From Pseudomonas sp. MM223 (GTDB lineage: Bacteria; Pseudomonadota; Gammaproteobacteria; Pseudomonadales; Pseudomonadaceae), in contig OX352322.1 in NCBI GenBank assembly GCA_947090765.1, positions 6,193,001 to 6,257,000 on the forward strand: a DNA stretch of 64,000 nt. The letters run 5' to 3'. Each line of letters starts with the position of its first letter. The first letter of the stretch is position 1. Under the pieces are notes generated by a model. That model searched no databases. It was not told the origin of the DNA and worked only from the letters and a program-made list of their open reading frames with translations. Positions 1 through 8,730 of the stretch are shown piece by piece. The position numbers and the translations under genes were made by a program.

Positions 1-2749
1 GCCTACCAGAAGCGCTGCCCGTACGTGATCGACTACGTCATCGACCTGGCCAAGCGCAGCCGCCACCGCCTGATGATCCGCCTGGTAAAAGGCGCCTACT
101 GGGACAGCGAGATCAAGCGCGCCCAGGTCGAAGGCCTGGAAGGCTACCCGGTGTACACCCGCAAGGTGTACACCGACGTGTCCTACGTCGCCTGCGCCCG
201 CAAGCTGCTGGCCGTGCCAGAAGCCATCTACCCGCAGTTCGCCACCCACAACGCCCACACCCTGTCGGCCATCTACCACATTGCCGGGCAAAACTACTAC
301 CCGGGCCAGTACGAGTTCCAGTGCCTGCACGGCATGGGCGAGCCGCTGTACGAGCAAGTGGTCGGCAAAATTGCCGATGGCAAGCTGAACCGCCCATGCC
401 GCGTCTATGCACCGGTCGGCACCCACGAAACGCTGCTGGCCTACCTGGTGCGCCGCCTGCTGGAAAACGGTGCCAACACCTCGTTCGTCAACCGCATCGC
501 CGACCACTCGATCTCCATCCAGGAGCTGGTTGCCGACCCGGTCGCCAGCATCGAGCGCATGGGCACCCAGGAAGGCAACATTGGCCTGCCACACCCGCGC
601 ATCCCGCTGCCACGTGACCTGTATGGCCCCGAGCGGGCCAACTCGGCCGGCATCGACATGGCCAACGAACACCGCCTGGCGTCGCTGTCCTGCGCCATGC
701 TGGCCACCGCTCACAACGACTGGAAGGCCGCCCCGCTGCTGGCCTGCGCCGCCAGCGAAAGCGCTGCCGCGCCGGTACTGAACCCGGCAGACCACCGCGA
801 TGTGGTCGGCCACGTGCAGGAAGCCACCGTTGCCGACGTGGACAACGCCATCCAGTGCGCACTGAACGCTGCGCCGATCTGGCAAGCCACCCCGCCCGCC
901 GAGCGCGCCGCCATTCTGGAGCGCACCGCCGACCTGATGGAGGCCGAAATCCAGCCTTTGATGGGCTTGCTCATCCGCGAAGCCGGCAAGACTTTCGCCA
1001 ACGCCATCGCCGAAGTGCGTGAAGCCGTGGACTTCCTGCGCTACTACGCCGTGCAGGCCCGCAACGACTTCAGCAACGACGCCCACCGCCCGCTGGGCCC
1101 GGTGGTGTGCATCAGCCCGTGGAACTTCCCGCTGGCGATCTTCACCGGCCAGGTGGCCGCTGCCCTGGCCGCCGGCAACCCGGTGCTGGCCAAGCCAGCC
1201 GAGCAAACCCCGCTGATCGCCGCCCAGGCCGTGCGCCTGCTGCTGGAGGCCGGCATTCCTGAAGGCGTGCTGCAACTGCTGCCGGGCCGCGGTGAAACCG
1301 TCGGTGCCGGCCTGGTGGGCGATGAGCGCGTCAAAGGCGTGATGTTCACTGGCTCCACCGAAGTGGCCCGCCTGCTGCAGCGTAACGTCGCCGGCCGCCT
1401 GGACAACCAGGGCCGCCCGATCCCGCTGATCGCCGAAACCGGTGGCCAGAACGCCATGATCGTCGACTCTTCGGCCCTGACCGAACAGGTGGTGATCGAC
1501 GTGGTGTCCTCCGCCTTCGACAGCGCCGGCCAGCGTTGCTCGGCCCTGCGCGTGCTGTGCCTGCAAGAAGATTCCGCCGACCGCGTGATCGAAATGCTCA
1601 AGGGTGCCATGGCCGAAAGCCGCCTGGGTTGCCCGGACCGCCTGGCCGTGGACATCGGCCCGGTGATCGACGCCGAAGCCAAGGCCGGCATCGAGAAGCA
1701 CATCCAGGGCATGCGCGAGAAAGGCCGCTCGGTCTATCAGGTGGCCATTGCCGATGCTGCTGAGGTCAAGCGTGGCACCTTCGTGATGCCGACCCTGATC
1801 GAACTGGACAGCTTCGACGAACTGAAGCGCGAAATCTTCGGCCCGGTGCTGCACGTAGTGCGCTATAACCGCCGCAACCTGGACCAGTTGATCGAGCAGA
1901 TCAACAACTCCGGCTATGGCCTGACCCTCGGCGTGCACACCCGCATCGACGAGACCATCGCCAAGGTGGTCGAAACCGCCAACGCCGGCAACATGTACGT
2001 CAACCGCAACATTGTGGGCGCAGTGGTGGGCGTGCAGCCGTTTGGTGGTGAAGGCCTGTCGGGCACCGGCCCGAAAGCCGGCGGCCCGCTGTACCTGTAC
2101 CGCCTGCTGTCGACCCGCCCGGCCGACGCAATTGGCCGCCACTTCCAGCAGCAGGATGGCGAAGGCAAGCCGGACCGTACCCTGCACGAACAGCTGATCA
2201 AGCCGCTGCACGGCCTGAAGGCCTGGGCAGAGAGCAACCAGTTGGCCGACCTGGCTGCGCTGTGCGACCAGTTTGCCAGCCAGTCGCAGAGCGGCATCGC
2301 CCGCCTGCTGCCAGGCCCTACCGGCGAGCGCAACAGCTACACCATCCTGCCGCGCGAGCACGTGCTGTGCCTGGCCGACAACGAGGCAGATCTGCTGGCC
2401 CAGTTGGCTGCCGTGCTTGCGGTTGGCAGCTCGGCGGTATGGGCTGACGGCGAACCCGGCAAGGCCCTGCGCCAGCGACTGCCGCGAGAGCCTGCAGGCC
2501 AAGGTGAAGCTGGTGTCGGACTGGAACAAGGATGAAGTGGCGTTTGACGCCGTGATCCACCATGGCGACTCGGACCAACTGCGCGGCGTATGCCAGCAGG
2601 TGGCCAAGCGTGCCGGTGCGATCGTGGGTGTGCACGGGCTGTCCAGCGGGGATCACCAGATTGCGCTGGAGCGCCTTGTGATTGAGCGGGCGGTGAGTGT
2701 GAACACTGCAGCTGCTGGTGGTAATGCCAGCTTGATGACCATTGGCTGA
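1..2749 (+). pseudogene. putA: Bifunctional proline dehydrogenase / L-glutamate gamma-semialdehyde dehydrogenase PutA, 3' part, frameshifted near the end
   Basis: PutA oxidises proline to glutamate in two steps, FAD-dependent proline dehydrogenase followed by NAD-dependent P5C dehydrogenase. The reading frame is open from base 1, so the 5' third lies outside the window; about 915 of roughly 1,300 residues are present. The end of the proline dehydrogenase barrel is seen (RLVKGAYWD, FATHNAHT, FQCLHGMG, YAPVGTHETLLAYLVRRLL). The aldehyde dehydrogenase domain follows, with the ETGGQNA glutamate region and the AGQRCSALR catalytic cysteine. After LRQRLPRE the frame shifts: deleting one C at 2491-2492 restores RELQAKVKLV and a C-terminus ending in NASLMTIG at 2749. 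As written the protein ends about 70 residues early, at 2535, with out-of-frame residues. Either a real disruption or a base-call error; the catalytic domains are upstream of it. Confidence 0.93.
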
Positions 2750-2772
2750 GGCTGAGGGTTGTTGAAGAAAAA

Positions 2773-2798
2773 GGAGAGCTTCGGCTCTCCTTTTTTTT
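2773..2798 (+). terminator. Rho-independent terminator after putA
   Basis: A perfect 7-bp stem, GGAGAGC and GCTCTCC, closes on a TTCG tetraloop and is followed by eight T. It begins 24 bases after the restored putA stop and fits the end of that transcript. Confidence 0.9.
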
Positions 2799-2824
2799 GG
2801 GCGCTTGTCTTGAGATAGGGTTGG

Positions 2825-3154
2825 GCTGACAGGTGCTCGCCACAGCATTTTCTGCGCCTATGAGATCGAGCGCCGCCCGCGCGGCGCATCGCGACGCAAG
2901 GCCGCTCCCACATTTGTTTCGGGCCAGTCCATCCTGTGAGACCACCGCTGTCCGCCCTGTTTGTCCCATGCGGTATCGAAGGGGACGCAGTCGCTCTTTA
3001 TCGATCTCCAGCCATGCACCTAGGGTACGCGCGCCATAGGCACAGGAGAGACTGGCCCGAAACAAATGTAGGAGCGGCCTTGCGTCGCGATGCGCCGCGC
3101 GGGCGGCGCTCGATTTCATAGGCGCAGAAAATGTTGTGGCGAACACCTGTCAGC
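2825..3154. repeat. Long near-perfect inverted repeat (two 105-bp arms, 120-bp spacer)
   Basis: Bases 2825-2929 are the reverse complement of 3050-3154 with only four mismatches that I can find, all transitions. Each arm is composite: an outer part ending in a GCGCCTATGAGATCGAGCG block, a GC-rich GCCGCCCGCGCGGCG palindrome, and an inner REP-like part (GCGACGCAAGGCCGCTCC). The spacer 2930-3049 shows no gene or further structure that I recognise. The whole gap between putA and the next gene (2750-3179) is therefore a terminator plus this repeat; no protein is supported in it. Confidence 0.9.
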
Positions 3155-3179
3155 CCTCATGCGATCCGAAGGCGACCAC

Positions 3180-3443
3180 TCACTGCTTCATGCCCAACTC
3201 GGCATCATCCATCAGTGCCTTGGCCATTGCGCTCAGGTAATGCGCAGCCCATATCATCATCGGTTTCTCGTCCATCAGCCCGGTGATGGTCAACTCACGG
3301 ACATAGCCCATCAGCTCCGATGATTGCTCGCGGGCGTCCCTGCACGGAATGCCGGGCTCGATTCGGAACAGTGGATGCGTGCCGTTTTCGCCTTGGTAGA
3401 AAGCGGTCTTGCCGACGGTGAACTGGGTGTCTTCTGTTGTCAT
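3180..3443 (-). CDS. Small DUF3077-like protein
   Basis: An 87-residue protein of a kind found in many copies in Pseudomonas putida genomes; its function is not known to me. The core LFRIEPGIPCRDA followed by a helical stretch and AAHYLSAMAKALMDD at the C-terminus matches my memory of DUF3077. There is no signal peptide or membrane segment. The ATG at 3443 is preceded by AGGGGA at good spacing, which fixes the start. It lies between the long inverted repeat and the REP pair carrying the insertion sequence, and reads away from that element. The family assignment is from memory. Confidence 0.72.
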   Translation of the reverse strand: MTTEDTQFTVGKTAFYQGENGTHPLFRIEPGIPCRDAREQSSELMGYVRELTITGLMDEKPMMIWAAHYLSAMAKALMDDAELGMKQ

Positions 3444-3470
3444 TGTTCAATCCCCTGAAAATTCTCTAGT

Positions 3471-3498
3471 GCCTAGGCGGGCCCTTTCGCGGGTAAAC
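3471..3498. repeat. Left half of a REP pair interrupted by the insertion sequence
   Basis: GCCTAGGCGGGCCC and TTTCGCGGGTAAAC end exactly where the IS begins. The reverse complement of the same sequence is found intact at 4808-4835 beyond the IS, so this is one arm of a palindromic REP pair whose other bases now lie at 4749-4835. Confidence 0.88.
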
Positions 3499-3567
3499 TG
3501 AACTGGCCTAATGATTTTGGACACCTTCTTCGGGCGCTATGATGACGCCCAATTGGAGGCAAAATCA

Positions 3568-3870
3568 GTGCGAAAATCTTATTCGAAAGAACACAAAATC
3601 CAAGCAGCTGAAATGGTGCTGGACGGTGGCCAGTCAGTTCCTGAGGTATGTGAAATCCTCGGGATTGGCCGCACAGCTCTTCGCCGGTGGGTTGACCAGG
3701 TACGGCAGGAGAGAGAGGGGAAAGTCCCGGCTGGTGCAAAGGCTATCACCCCGGAGCAACGACGAATCGAGGAGCTGGAAAGCCTGGTTCGTCAAAAGGA
3801 TCGGGATATCGAAATCCTAAAAAAGGCCAGTGCTCTCCTGCTTCGGGACTCCAAAGATCGTTCTCGCTGA
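3568..3870 (+). CDS. IS3-family transposase OrfA
   Basis: OrfA supplies the helix-turn-helix DNA-binding part of the IS3 transposase. The 100-residue product starts RKSYSKEHKIQAAEMVLDGG, has the HTH segment SVPEVCEILGIGRTALRRW near residues 23-41, and ends in a leucine-zipper-like helix (EELESLVRQKDRDIEILKKA). I prefer the GTG at 3568, because GGAGG stands 7 bases upstream, over the in-frame ATG at 3511. The A-AAA-AAG heptamer at 3819-3825 is the standard place for a -1 ribosomal frameshift that fuses it to OrfB. Confidence 0.88.
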   Translation: MRKSYSKEHKIQAAEMVLDGGQSVPEVCEILGIGRTALRRWVDQVRQEREGKVPAGAKAITPEQRRIEELESLVRQKDRDIEILKKASALLLRDSKDRSR

Positions 3871-3914
3871 TCAACGAGCTGAGTGAGCATTACGGTGTTG
3901 TCGACTGCTGTCGC

Positions 3915-4712
3915 GTGCTTGGGGTCAAGCGCAGCAGTTTCTATGCATGGCGCAAACGCCAAGGGCGTGAAAACCCTGACAGAGATGCTCTGCGCCTGCT
4001 GGTAGTCGACCATTTCAAGGCGTCGCGAAATGCTTCTGGATCACGAACTCTCGTGCAGGAGTTGCGTCGTCAAGGCCATAAAGTCGGGCGTTACAAAGTG
4101 CGCGCGCTTATGCGTGAGGCTGGCTTGAAATGCCGGCAGCGCAGGCCGCACCGGTATCGCTCGTCAGGTACAGAAGCACTGATTGCGGAAAACCAACTGA
4201 AGCGAAATTTCAAAGTTTCGACTATCAACGAGGTTTGGTGTGGCGATGTGACTTACATCCAGGTTGGCAGGCGCTGGCTGTACTTGGCCGCGGTAATCGA
4301 CTTGTACGCACGCCGAGTTGTGGGCTGGGCGTTTTCAATGACTGCCGATGCCAGGTTGGCCTGTGACGCGCTGCGCATGGCGTCTGAGTCTAGGGGCAAG
4401 CCTGCTGGCGTGATGTTTCATTCAGATCAAGGTTGTCAGTACACCAGCCATAAATTCAGGGCTGTGCTTGAAGAATGCCGCTTGAAACAAAGCATGAGCC
4501 ACCGCGGCCAATGCTGGGACAACGCCGCCATGGAGCGATTCTTCGGGGCGTTGAAATCAGAATGGATGCCGGCAGGAGGCTATGAATCCGAAGCTGAGGC
4601 TAAGGCCGACATCATGGCTTATCTGGTGCGCTACAACCTCAAACGCCTCCACAGCTACAACGGCTACGAGACCCCGGTAGCCATGGAGGAAAAACTGAGG
4701 GCAGCGTCATAA
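3915..4712 (+). CDS. IS3-family transposase OrfB (DDE integrase core)
   Basis: OrfB carries the catalytic RNase H-like domain. The acidic triad is visible: D in EVWCGDVTYI, D in MFHSDQGCQYTS and E in CWDNAAMERFFGALKSEW, with the K/R seven residues after E that IS3 enzymes have. The GTG at 3915 opens the longest stand-alone frame. The same frame is open upstream (SLINELSEHYGVVDCCRV), so the active protein is probably an OrfAB fusion made by -1 frameshifting at 3819-3825 and spanning 3568-4712. The frame is intact, so the element may be active. Confidence 0.9.
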   Translation: MLGVKRSSFYAWRKRQGRENPDRDALRLLVVDHFKASRNASGSRTLVQELRRQGHKVGRYKVRALMREAGLKCRQRRPHRYRSSGTEALIAENQLKRNFKVSTINEVWCGDVTYIQVGRRWLYLAAVIDLYARRVVGWAFSMTADARLACDALRMASESRGKPAGVMFHSDQGCQYTSHKFRAVLEECRLKQSMSHRGQCWDNAAMERFFGALKSEWMPAGGYESEAEAKADIMAYLVRYNLKRLHSYNGYETPVAMEEKLRAAS

Positions 4713-4748
4713 ACCTTAACCGGTGTCCAAAATTACTTGACCAGATCA

Positions 4749-4835
4749 AACCCGCTCCCACAGGTACGGTGCAGGTCATGGGGCTTGTGATGACCCTGTG
4801 GGAGCGGGTTTACCCGCGAAAGGGCCCGCCTAGGC
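4749..4835. repeat. Right part of the interrupted REP pair
   Basis: AACCCGCTCCCACAGG, a 29-bp centre, then CCTGTGGGAGCGGGTTTACC and CGCGAAAGGGCCCGCCTAGGC. With 3471-3498 it forms an inverted REP pair of the kind common in this window. Confidence 0.85.
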
Positions 4836-4852
4836 AACACATCAATCAAGCC

Positions 4853-5095
4853 TTAGTGCGAAGTCCTGGGCTCTACGAGCACCTGCACCTGAATCAATGC
4901 CGACTCAAGCAAAGCCCGCAGCGCCTCCAGCTCATGCATGGAGGTCATCATCAGGATCGAAGCCGGTGACCTGGGCTGAAGCAGCATTGCCTGATGCACA
5001 ACGGTGGCGGCACATAGCGCGTAGTCCGTGGCCTGGATCAGGGTGTCTTCAAGGGAATGGGCGTTATAGGGTGGATCGGGGACTATCTTCAGCAT
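4853..5095 (-). CDS. Small Pseudomonas-specific protein (DUF3077/DUF6124-like)
   Basis: An 80-residue protein starting MLKIVPDPPYNAHSLEDTLI, followed by a helical segment (ATDYALCAATVVHQAML) and a second helix (SMHELEALRALLESALIQVQV). The K-x-V-P-D-P-P opening followed by a helical domain is a pattern I associate with multi-copy Pseudomonas proteins of unknown function. I chose the ATG at 5095 because that opening is the usual N-terminus, although an in-frame ATG exists at 5125. No membrane segment. It and the 3180-3443 gene are now separated by the insertion sequence. Confidence 0.6.
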   Translation of the reverse strand: MLKIVPDPPYNAHSLEDTLIQATDYALCAATVVHQAMLLQPRSPASILMMTSMHELEALRALLESALIQVQVLVEPRTSH

Positions 5096-5125
5096 TGGAT
5101 TTTTCTCGGTAAGGACCACCACCAT

Positions 5126-5452
5126 CTGCTGTCAAACAAGAGGGTGGCAGCTGTGCATGGGTTGACAGACCGGCAGAAAAAACCAAAAACCCGGCGCACA
5201 CGAAGTGCCCCATACACAGCCGCCATAAAGACGAAGGCCATGAGAATTTTCTGGACGGCCTGTCAAAGCCGGTCACTGATTTGGCAGCGACCACCCGAGA
5301 CTAGGGCCCTACCCAGAGCACCGCAATGGCTTGGAGGGGGTTGGGAGTATGTTTGGGAAATGGACTACATGGAATAGGTGAAAACCTAAAATGGTCTGCC
5401 GAAACTGGCCGGAATGGCGTGAGGCTGGAAGGTGTTCGCCTCACCCTTTGCA
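5126..5452. other. Non-coding stretch upstream of the small protein
   Basis: No credible gene on either strand; the open frames here lack ribosome binding sites and resemble nothing. On the minus strand a GCAC-loop-GTGC hairpin around 5196-5215 is followed by T-rich sequence and may be a leader or attenuator of the 4853-5095 gene, but this is weak. Confidence 0.4.
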
Positions 5453-5502
5453 GCGCCTGTGAGATCGAGCGCCGCGCGGGCGGCGCTCGATCTCACAGGC
5501 GC
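5453..5502. repeat. Perfect 22-bp-arm palindrome with GAGCGCCG core
   Basis: GCGCCTGTGAGATCGAGCG, then CCG, a 6-base loop CGCGGG, and the exact reverse complement ending at 5502. The sequence just upstream (AGGTGTTCGCCTC at 5430-5442) resembles the outer part of the arms of the 2825-3154 repeat, so the two loci belong to one repeat family. Confidence 0.85.
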
Positions 5503-5524
5503 AAAAGCATCAAGGCAAGTATCT

Positions 5525-5971
5525 TTATGCCCTAAGTCGTTCACGTGCGCTTCGCCAAAGCCACCAAAGGCTCCAGACTTTAATCCCTTCAGATGCGACG
5601 ACAAGGGTCAACCAAGTCCACATGCTGGTATCAGGCAATAGCAAAATCAAGGAAAACGATGGAATTATAAAGAAAATGCGAAAAGGGAATTGGACACCAG
5701 CCAAGTAGACTCCGGAGACTCTCCCCAAGCAAAGCAATATACTACTGGCGACAAGGGATATCTGGACGACCAGCCCCATCCAAATCATGAACTCGAGCCC
5801 TCCCCCCCACTGCTCCATGTTTGCAAGGGCAGAATTGAGGTCGCTCACAAAGGGTGTCACACCTCTATTCAAGCTACTGAATACCACGAACGAAACGTAA
5901 AAAGCATCCATACCACCCCAAAGCAAACCGACCAATCGCGTTGACTTTGTCAAATCCATGTTCCAGGTCAT
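5525..5971 (-). CDS. Uncharacterised four-helix membrane protein, second gene of an AT-rich operon
   Basis: A 148-residue protein with about four hydrophobic segments: LVGLLWGGMDAFYVSFVVF, LEFMIWMGLVVQISLVASS, FPFRIFFIIPSFSLILLL and WLTLVVASEGIKVWSLWWL. The C-terminal tail RSARERLRA is basic. I do not recognise the family. Its ATG overlaps the stop of the upstream gene (ATGA, 5968-5971), so the two are translationally coupled and probably act together. Base composition is clearly lower in GC than the rest of the window, a sign of horizontal acquisition. A small polytopic protein coupled to a soluble partner fits an immunity protein or membrane anchor, but that is speculation. Confidence 0.75.
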   Translation of the reverse strand: MTWNMDLTKSTRLVGLLWGGMDAFYVSFVVFSSLNRGVTPFVSDLNSALANMEQWGGGLEFMIWMGLVVQISLVASSILLCLGRVSGVYLAGVQFPFRIFFIIPSFSLILLLPDTSMWTWLTLVVASEGIKVWSLWWLWRSARERLRA

Positions 5972-6657
5972 TTTTGTTTTAACTCATACTCTTCGTTTGC
6001 GATTACTGGCCGCCAATGCCATGATGACCCCGACACATCCCATGCATCATCAGCCTCAACATAAATTTGCGTGATTTTCCGCTCCATACCATATCGGTGA
6101 ATTGCTGAAGACAATGAAAAGTTGCGTTCTTCAGCGTTAAGCGGCACCCACTCCTGTGTTACGGTCCGCGTCGTATTGGCAAAATCTTTCCCTGACGATA
6201 AGAAAACTCGACCCTCATCGCCCCTCGACACCAGGAAATTTGCAACAAAGGCAGCACTCGAAGCAAATTTATTAACATGCATAGATGTTATCTTCCACTT
6301 GCCCGGACCACTCATCTCAGAGACAGTATTAATCAAATGATCGCCGTCATTTTGCCTATTACAAATTCTTGCATACCAATTCTCTTCGATATTTATCGGC
6401 TTGAATGGTTCATCTTTAATCAGCATCCACTCGCCTGACGCAACCGGCCTGAGTGCTCTATCAATTTGATCGCCCACAAGGCTAACCGAGCTATAATACA
6501 GACCACACTCCTTCAGGAGGTCAGTTACACCATATACCTCTCGAACATAACCTCTGCTTTTCAAGTTATCTCTAATTATCGAGACCGCAAAGAATGGGTC
6601 TTCAACTTTGCGCAGATCTTCTTTCTTGACAGCCGTCCAGCGAGCGAGCTTTTCCAT
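5968..6657 (-). CDS. Uncharacterised soluble protein, first gene of an AT-rich operon
   Basis: A 229-residue protein without signal peptide or membrane helix. The N-terminal half looks helical/mixed (MEKLARWTAVKKEDL, VREVYGVTDLLKECGLYYSS). The C-terminal part, from about residue 115, looks beta-rich and tryptophan-containing (GKWKITSMHVNKF, ITQIYVEADDAWDVSG, SSWHWRPVI). No family or catalytic motif is recognisable to me. The ATG at 6657 is chosen over the TTG at 6663 because AGGA precedes it at good spacing. A sampled line of the gene (6301-6360) is about 45 per cent GC against a much higher value around it, suggesting import. It overlaps the membrane-protein gene by four bases. Confidence 0.75.
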   Translation of the reverse strand: MEKLARWTAVKKEDLRKVEDPFFAVSIIRDNLKSRGYVREVYGVTDLLKECGLYYSSVSLVGDQIDRALRPVASGEWMLIKDEPFKPINIEENWYARICNRQNDGDHLINTVSEMSGPGKWKITSMHVNKFASSAAFVANFLVSRGDEGRVFLSSGKDFANTTRTVTQEWVPLNAEERNFSLSSAIHRYGMERKITQIYVEADDAWDVSGSSWHWRPVIANEEYELKQK

Positions 6658-6895
6658 TGCCAATCCTCAACTCCAAAGACTGACATTTACATGATTTAAC
6701 TCAAGAAAGTCGCATGGCAACGCCCGAAAATATTGTGGGAAATTTCTCTTGTTTGCGTGGGAAATAAGACCTGAACAGATGCCAGACCGCTAGATCTCAA
6801 TGAGTTTTCTTAACCCATATCACCCAAATCTATTAACCTGCCCCCGCCCTCCACCCCCGCCTACACTCGCAGCATCCCGCCTCAGGACCGCCACC

Positions 6896-8698
6896 ATGCC
6901 CGAGACCCTGCTCAGCCCCCGCAACCTCGCCTTCGAGCTCTACGAAGTCCTCGACGCCGAAGCCCTCACCCAGCGCCCACGCTTCGCCGAGCACAGCCGC
7001 GAAACCTTCGACGCGGCACTGACCATCGCCCGCACCATCGCCGAAAAGTTCTTCGCCCCGCACAACCGCAAGGCCGACGAAAACGAGCCGCGCTATGTTG
7101 ACGGCCGCGCCGAGCTGATCCCCGAGGTGAAACCCGCCGTCGATGCGTTCCTCGAAGCCGGTTTCCTCAACGCCAACCGCGACTTCGAAGCTGGCGGCAT
7201 GCAGTTGCCCAGCCTTGTCTCGCAAGCCTGCTTCGCCCACTTCCAGGCCGCCAACGCGGGCACCACGGCCTACCCGTTTCTGACCATGGGCGCGGCCAAC
7301 CTCATCGAGAGCTTCGGCACCGACGAACAGAAGCGCCTGTTCCTGCAACCCATGATCGAAGGCCGCTACTTCGGCACCATGGCGCTCACCGAACCCCACG
7401 CAGGCTCATCGCTGGCCGATATCCGCACCCGCGCCGAACCTGTGGGCGACGGCAGCTACCGGCTCAAGGGCAACAAGATCTTCATCTCCGGTGGCGACCA
7501 CGAACTGTCGGAAAACATCGTGCACATGGTGCTGGCCAAGCTGCCCGACGCCCCGCCCGGGGTGAAAGGCATCTCGCTGTTCATCGTGCCCAAGTACAAC
7601 GTCAACCCCGACGGCAGCCGTGGCCCGCGCAACGATGTGCTGCTGGCCGGGCTGTTCCACAAGATGGGCTGGCGCGGCACCACCTCCACCGCGCTGAACT
7701 TCGGCGACAACGGCCAGTGTGTCGGCTACCTGATCGGCCAGCCGCACCAGGGCCTGGCCTGCATGTTCCAGATGATGAACGAGGCGCGCATCGGCGTTGG
7801 CATGGGCGCAGTGATGCTCGGTTACGCCGGCTACCTGTATTCGCTGGAATACGCCCGCCAGCGGCCGCAGGGTCGGCTGCCGGACAGCAAGGACCCGCTC
7901 AGCCCCGCGGTACCGATCATCGCGCACACCGATGTGAAACGTATGCTGCTGGCACAAAAGGCTTACGTGGAAGGTGCCTTCGACCTGGGCCTGTACGCAG
8001 CGCGCCTGTTCGACGATACCCAGACTGCCGACGACGAAACGCTCCGCAGCCAAGCGCACGCGTTGCTCGACCTGCTGACCCCGATCGTCAAGTCCTGGCC
8101 CTCAACGTTCTGCCTCAAGGCCAACGAACTGGCCATCCAGATTCTCGGCGGCCACGGCTACACCCGCGAATACCCGGTGGAGCAGTACTACCGCGATAAC
8201 CGCCTGAACCCGATCCACGAGGGTACCGAAGGCATCCAGTCGCTCGACCTGCTTGGACGCAAGCTGGCACAAAACAATGGGGCCGGGCTAAAGCAGCTGA
8301 TTCGCCTGATCGCAGGCACCGGCGAACGTGCCAGCCACCACCCCAACCTCGACCCCTTGCGCCAGCCGCTGGAACAACTGGTCAACCGCCTGCAAAGCGT
8401 CACCCTTGCCCTGCTCAGCGACCTGGCCCAGGGCAAGGTCGCTGGCGCCTTGGCCAACTCGGCCCTATACCTCAAGGCCTTCGGTCACTGTGTGGTCGGC
8501 TGGCGCTGGCTGGAGCAAGGGATCCACGCCGAGCTTGGCTTGCTCAAGGGCAACCCTGCCGACCGCGACTTTTACCTCGGCAAGCTTCAGGCCGCGCGTT
8601 ATTTCCTGACCTGGGAAGTACCGGGCTGCCATAATGAGCTGGCATTGCTAGAGGCGCGCGACGACACTTGCCTCACCATGCAGGACGAGTGGTTCTAA
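6896..8698 (+). CDS. Acyl-CoA dehydrogenase, long (600-residue) type
   Basis: FAD-dependent enzyme that introduces the 2,3-double bond of an acyl-CoA and passes electrons to electron-transfer flavoprotein. The three-part fold is visible: helical N-terminal domain, middle FAD-contacting segment ([28 protein letters not shown]) and C-terminal helical domain with [20 protein letters not shown] and the catalytic-base region [17 protein letters not shown]. At 600 residues it belongs to the longer subgroup, with a C-terminal extension, that includes DmdC-like enzymes; the substrate cannot be read. The ATG at 6896 ([10 protein letters not shown]) is chosen because the protein similarity begins there; the preceding ribosome site is weak. 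It reads away from the AT-rich cassette. Confidence 0.88.
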   Translation: MPETLLSPRNLAFELYEVLDAEALTQRPRFAEHSRETFDAALTIARTIAEKFFAPHNRKADENEPRYVDGRAELIPEVKPAVDAFLEAGFLNANRDFEAGGMQLPSLVSQACFAHFQAANAGTTAYPFLTMGAANLIESFGTDEQKRLFLQPMIEGRYFGTMALTEPHAGSSLADIRTRAEPVGDGSYRLKGNKIFISGGDHELSENIVHMVLAKLPDAPPGVKGISLFIVPKYNVNPDGSRGPRNDVLLAGLFHKMGWRGTTSTALNFGDNGQCVGYLIGQPHQGLACMFQMMNEARIGVGMGAVMLGYAGYLYSLEYARQRPQGRLPDSKDPLSPAVPIIAHTDVKRMLLAQKAYVEGAFDLGLYAARLFDDTQTADDETLRSQAHALLDLLTPIVKSWPSTFCLKANELAIQILGGHGYTREYPVEQYYRDNRLNPIHEGTEGIQSLDLLGRKLAQNNGAGLKQLIRLIAGTGERASHHPNLDPLRQPLEQLVNRLQSVTLALLSDLAQGKVAGALANSALYLKAFGHCVVGWRWLEQGIHAELGLLKGNPADRDFYLGKLQAARYFLTWEVPGCHNELALLEARDDTCLTMQDEWF

Positions 8699-8730
8699 GG
8701 GGGAGCCACCGTGTACACGGAGGCTTCCAC

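Larger units (their letters stand above)
3499..4748 (+). mobile_element. IS3-family insertion sequence, complete, 1,250 bp
   Basis: The element has imperfect terminal inverted repeats of about 27 bp: the left end starts TGAACTGG and reaches ATTTTGGACACC; the right end, read inward, starts TGATCTGG and reaches the same ATTTTGGACACC. It carries two overlapping frames, orfA and orfB, with a DDE transposase in orfB. A 3-bp target duplication, AAC, flanks it (3496-3498 and 4749-4751). Removing the IS and one AAC regenerates an uninterrupted GGGTAAACCCGCTCC REP core. Protein style suggests the IS51/IS150-like part of IS3, but I cannot name the element. Confidence 0.93.

Noticed and set aside
5057..5377. 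A 106-codon plus-strand frame upstream of the small protein gene
   Set aside because: No ribosome site, odd composition, and it overlaps the 5' part of the minus-strand gene at 4853-5095.
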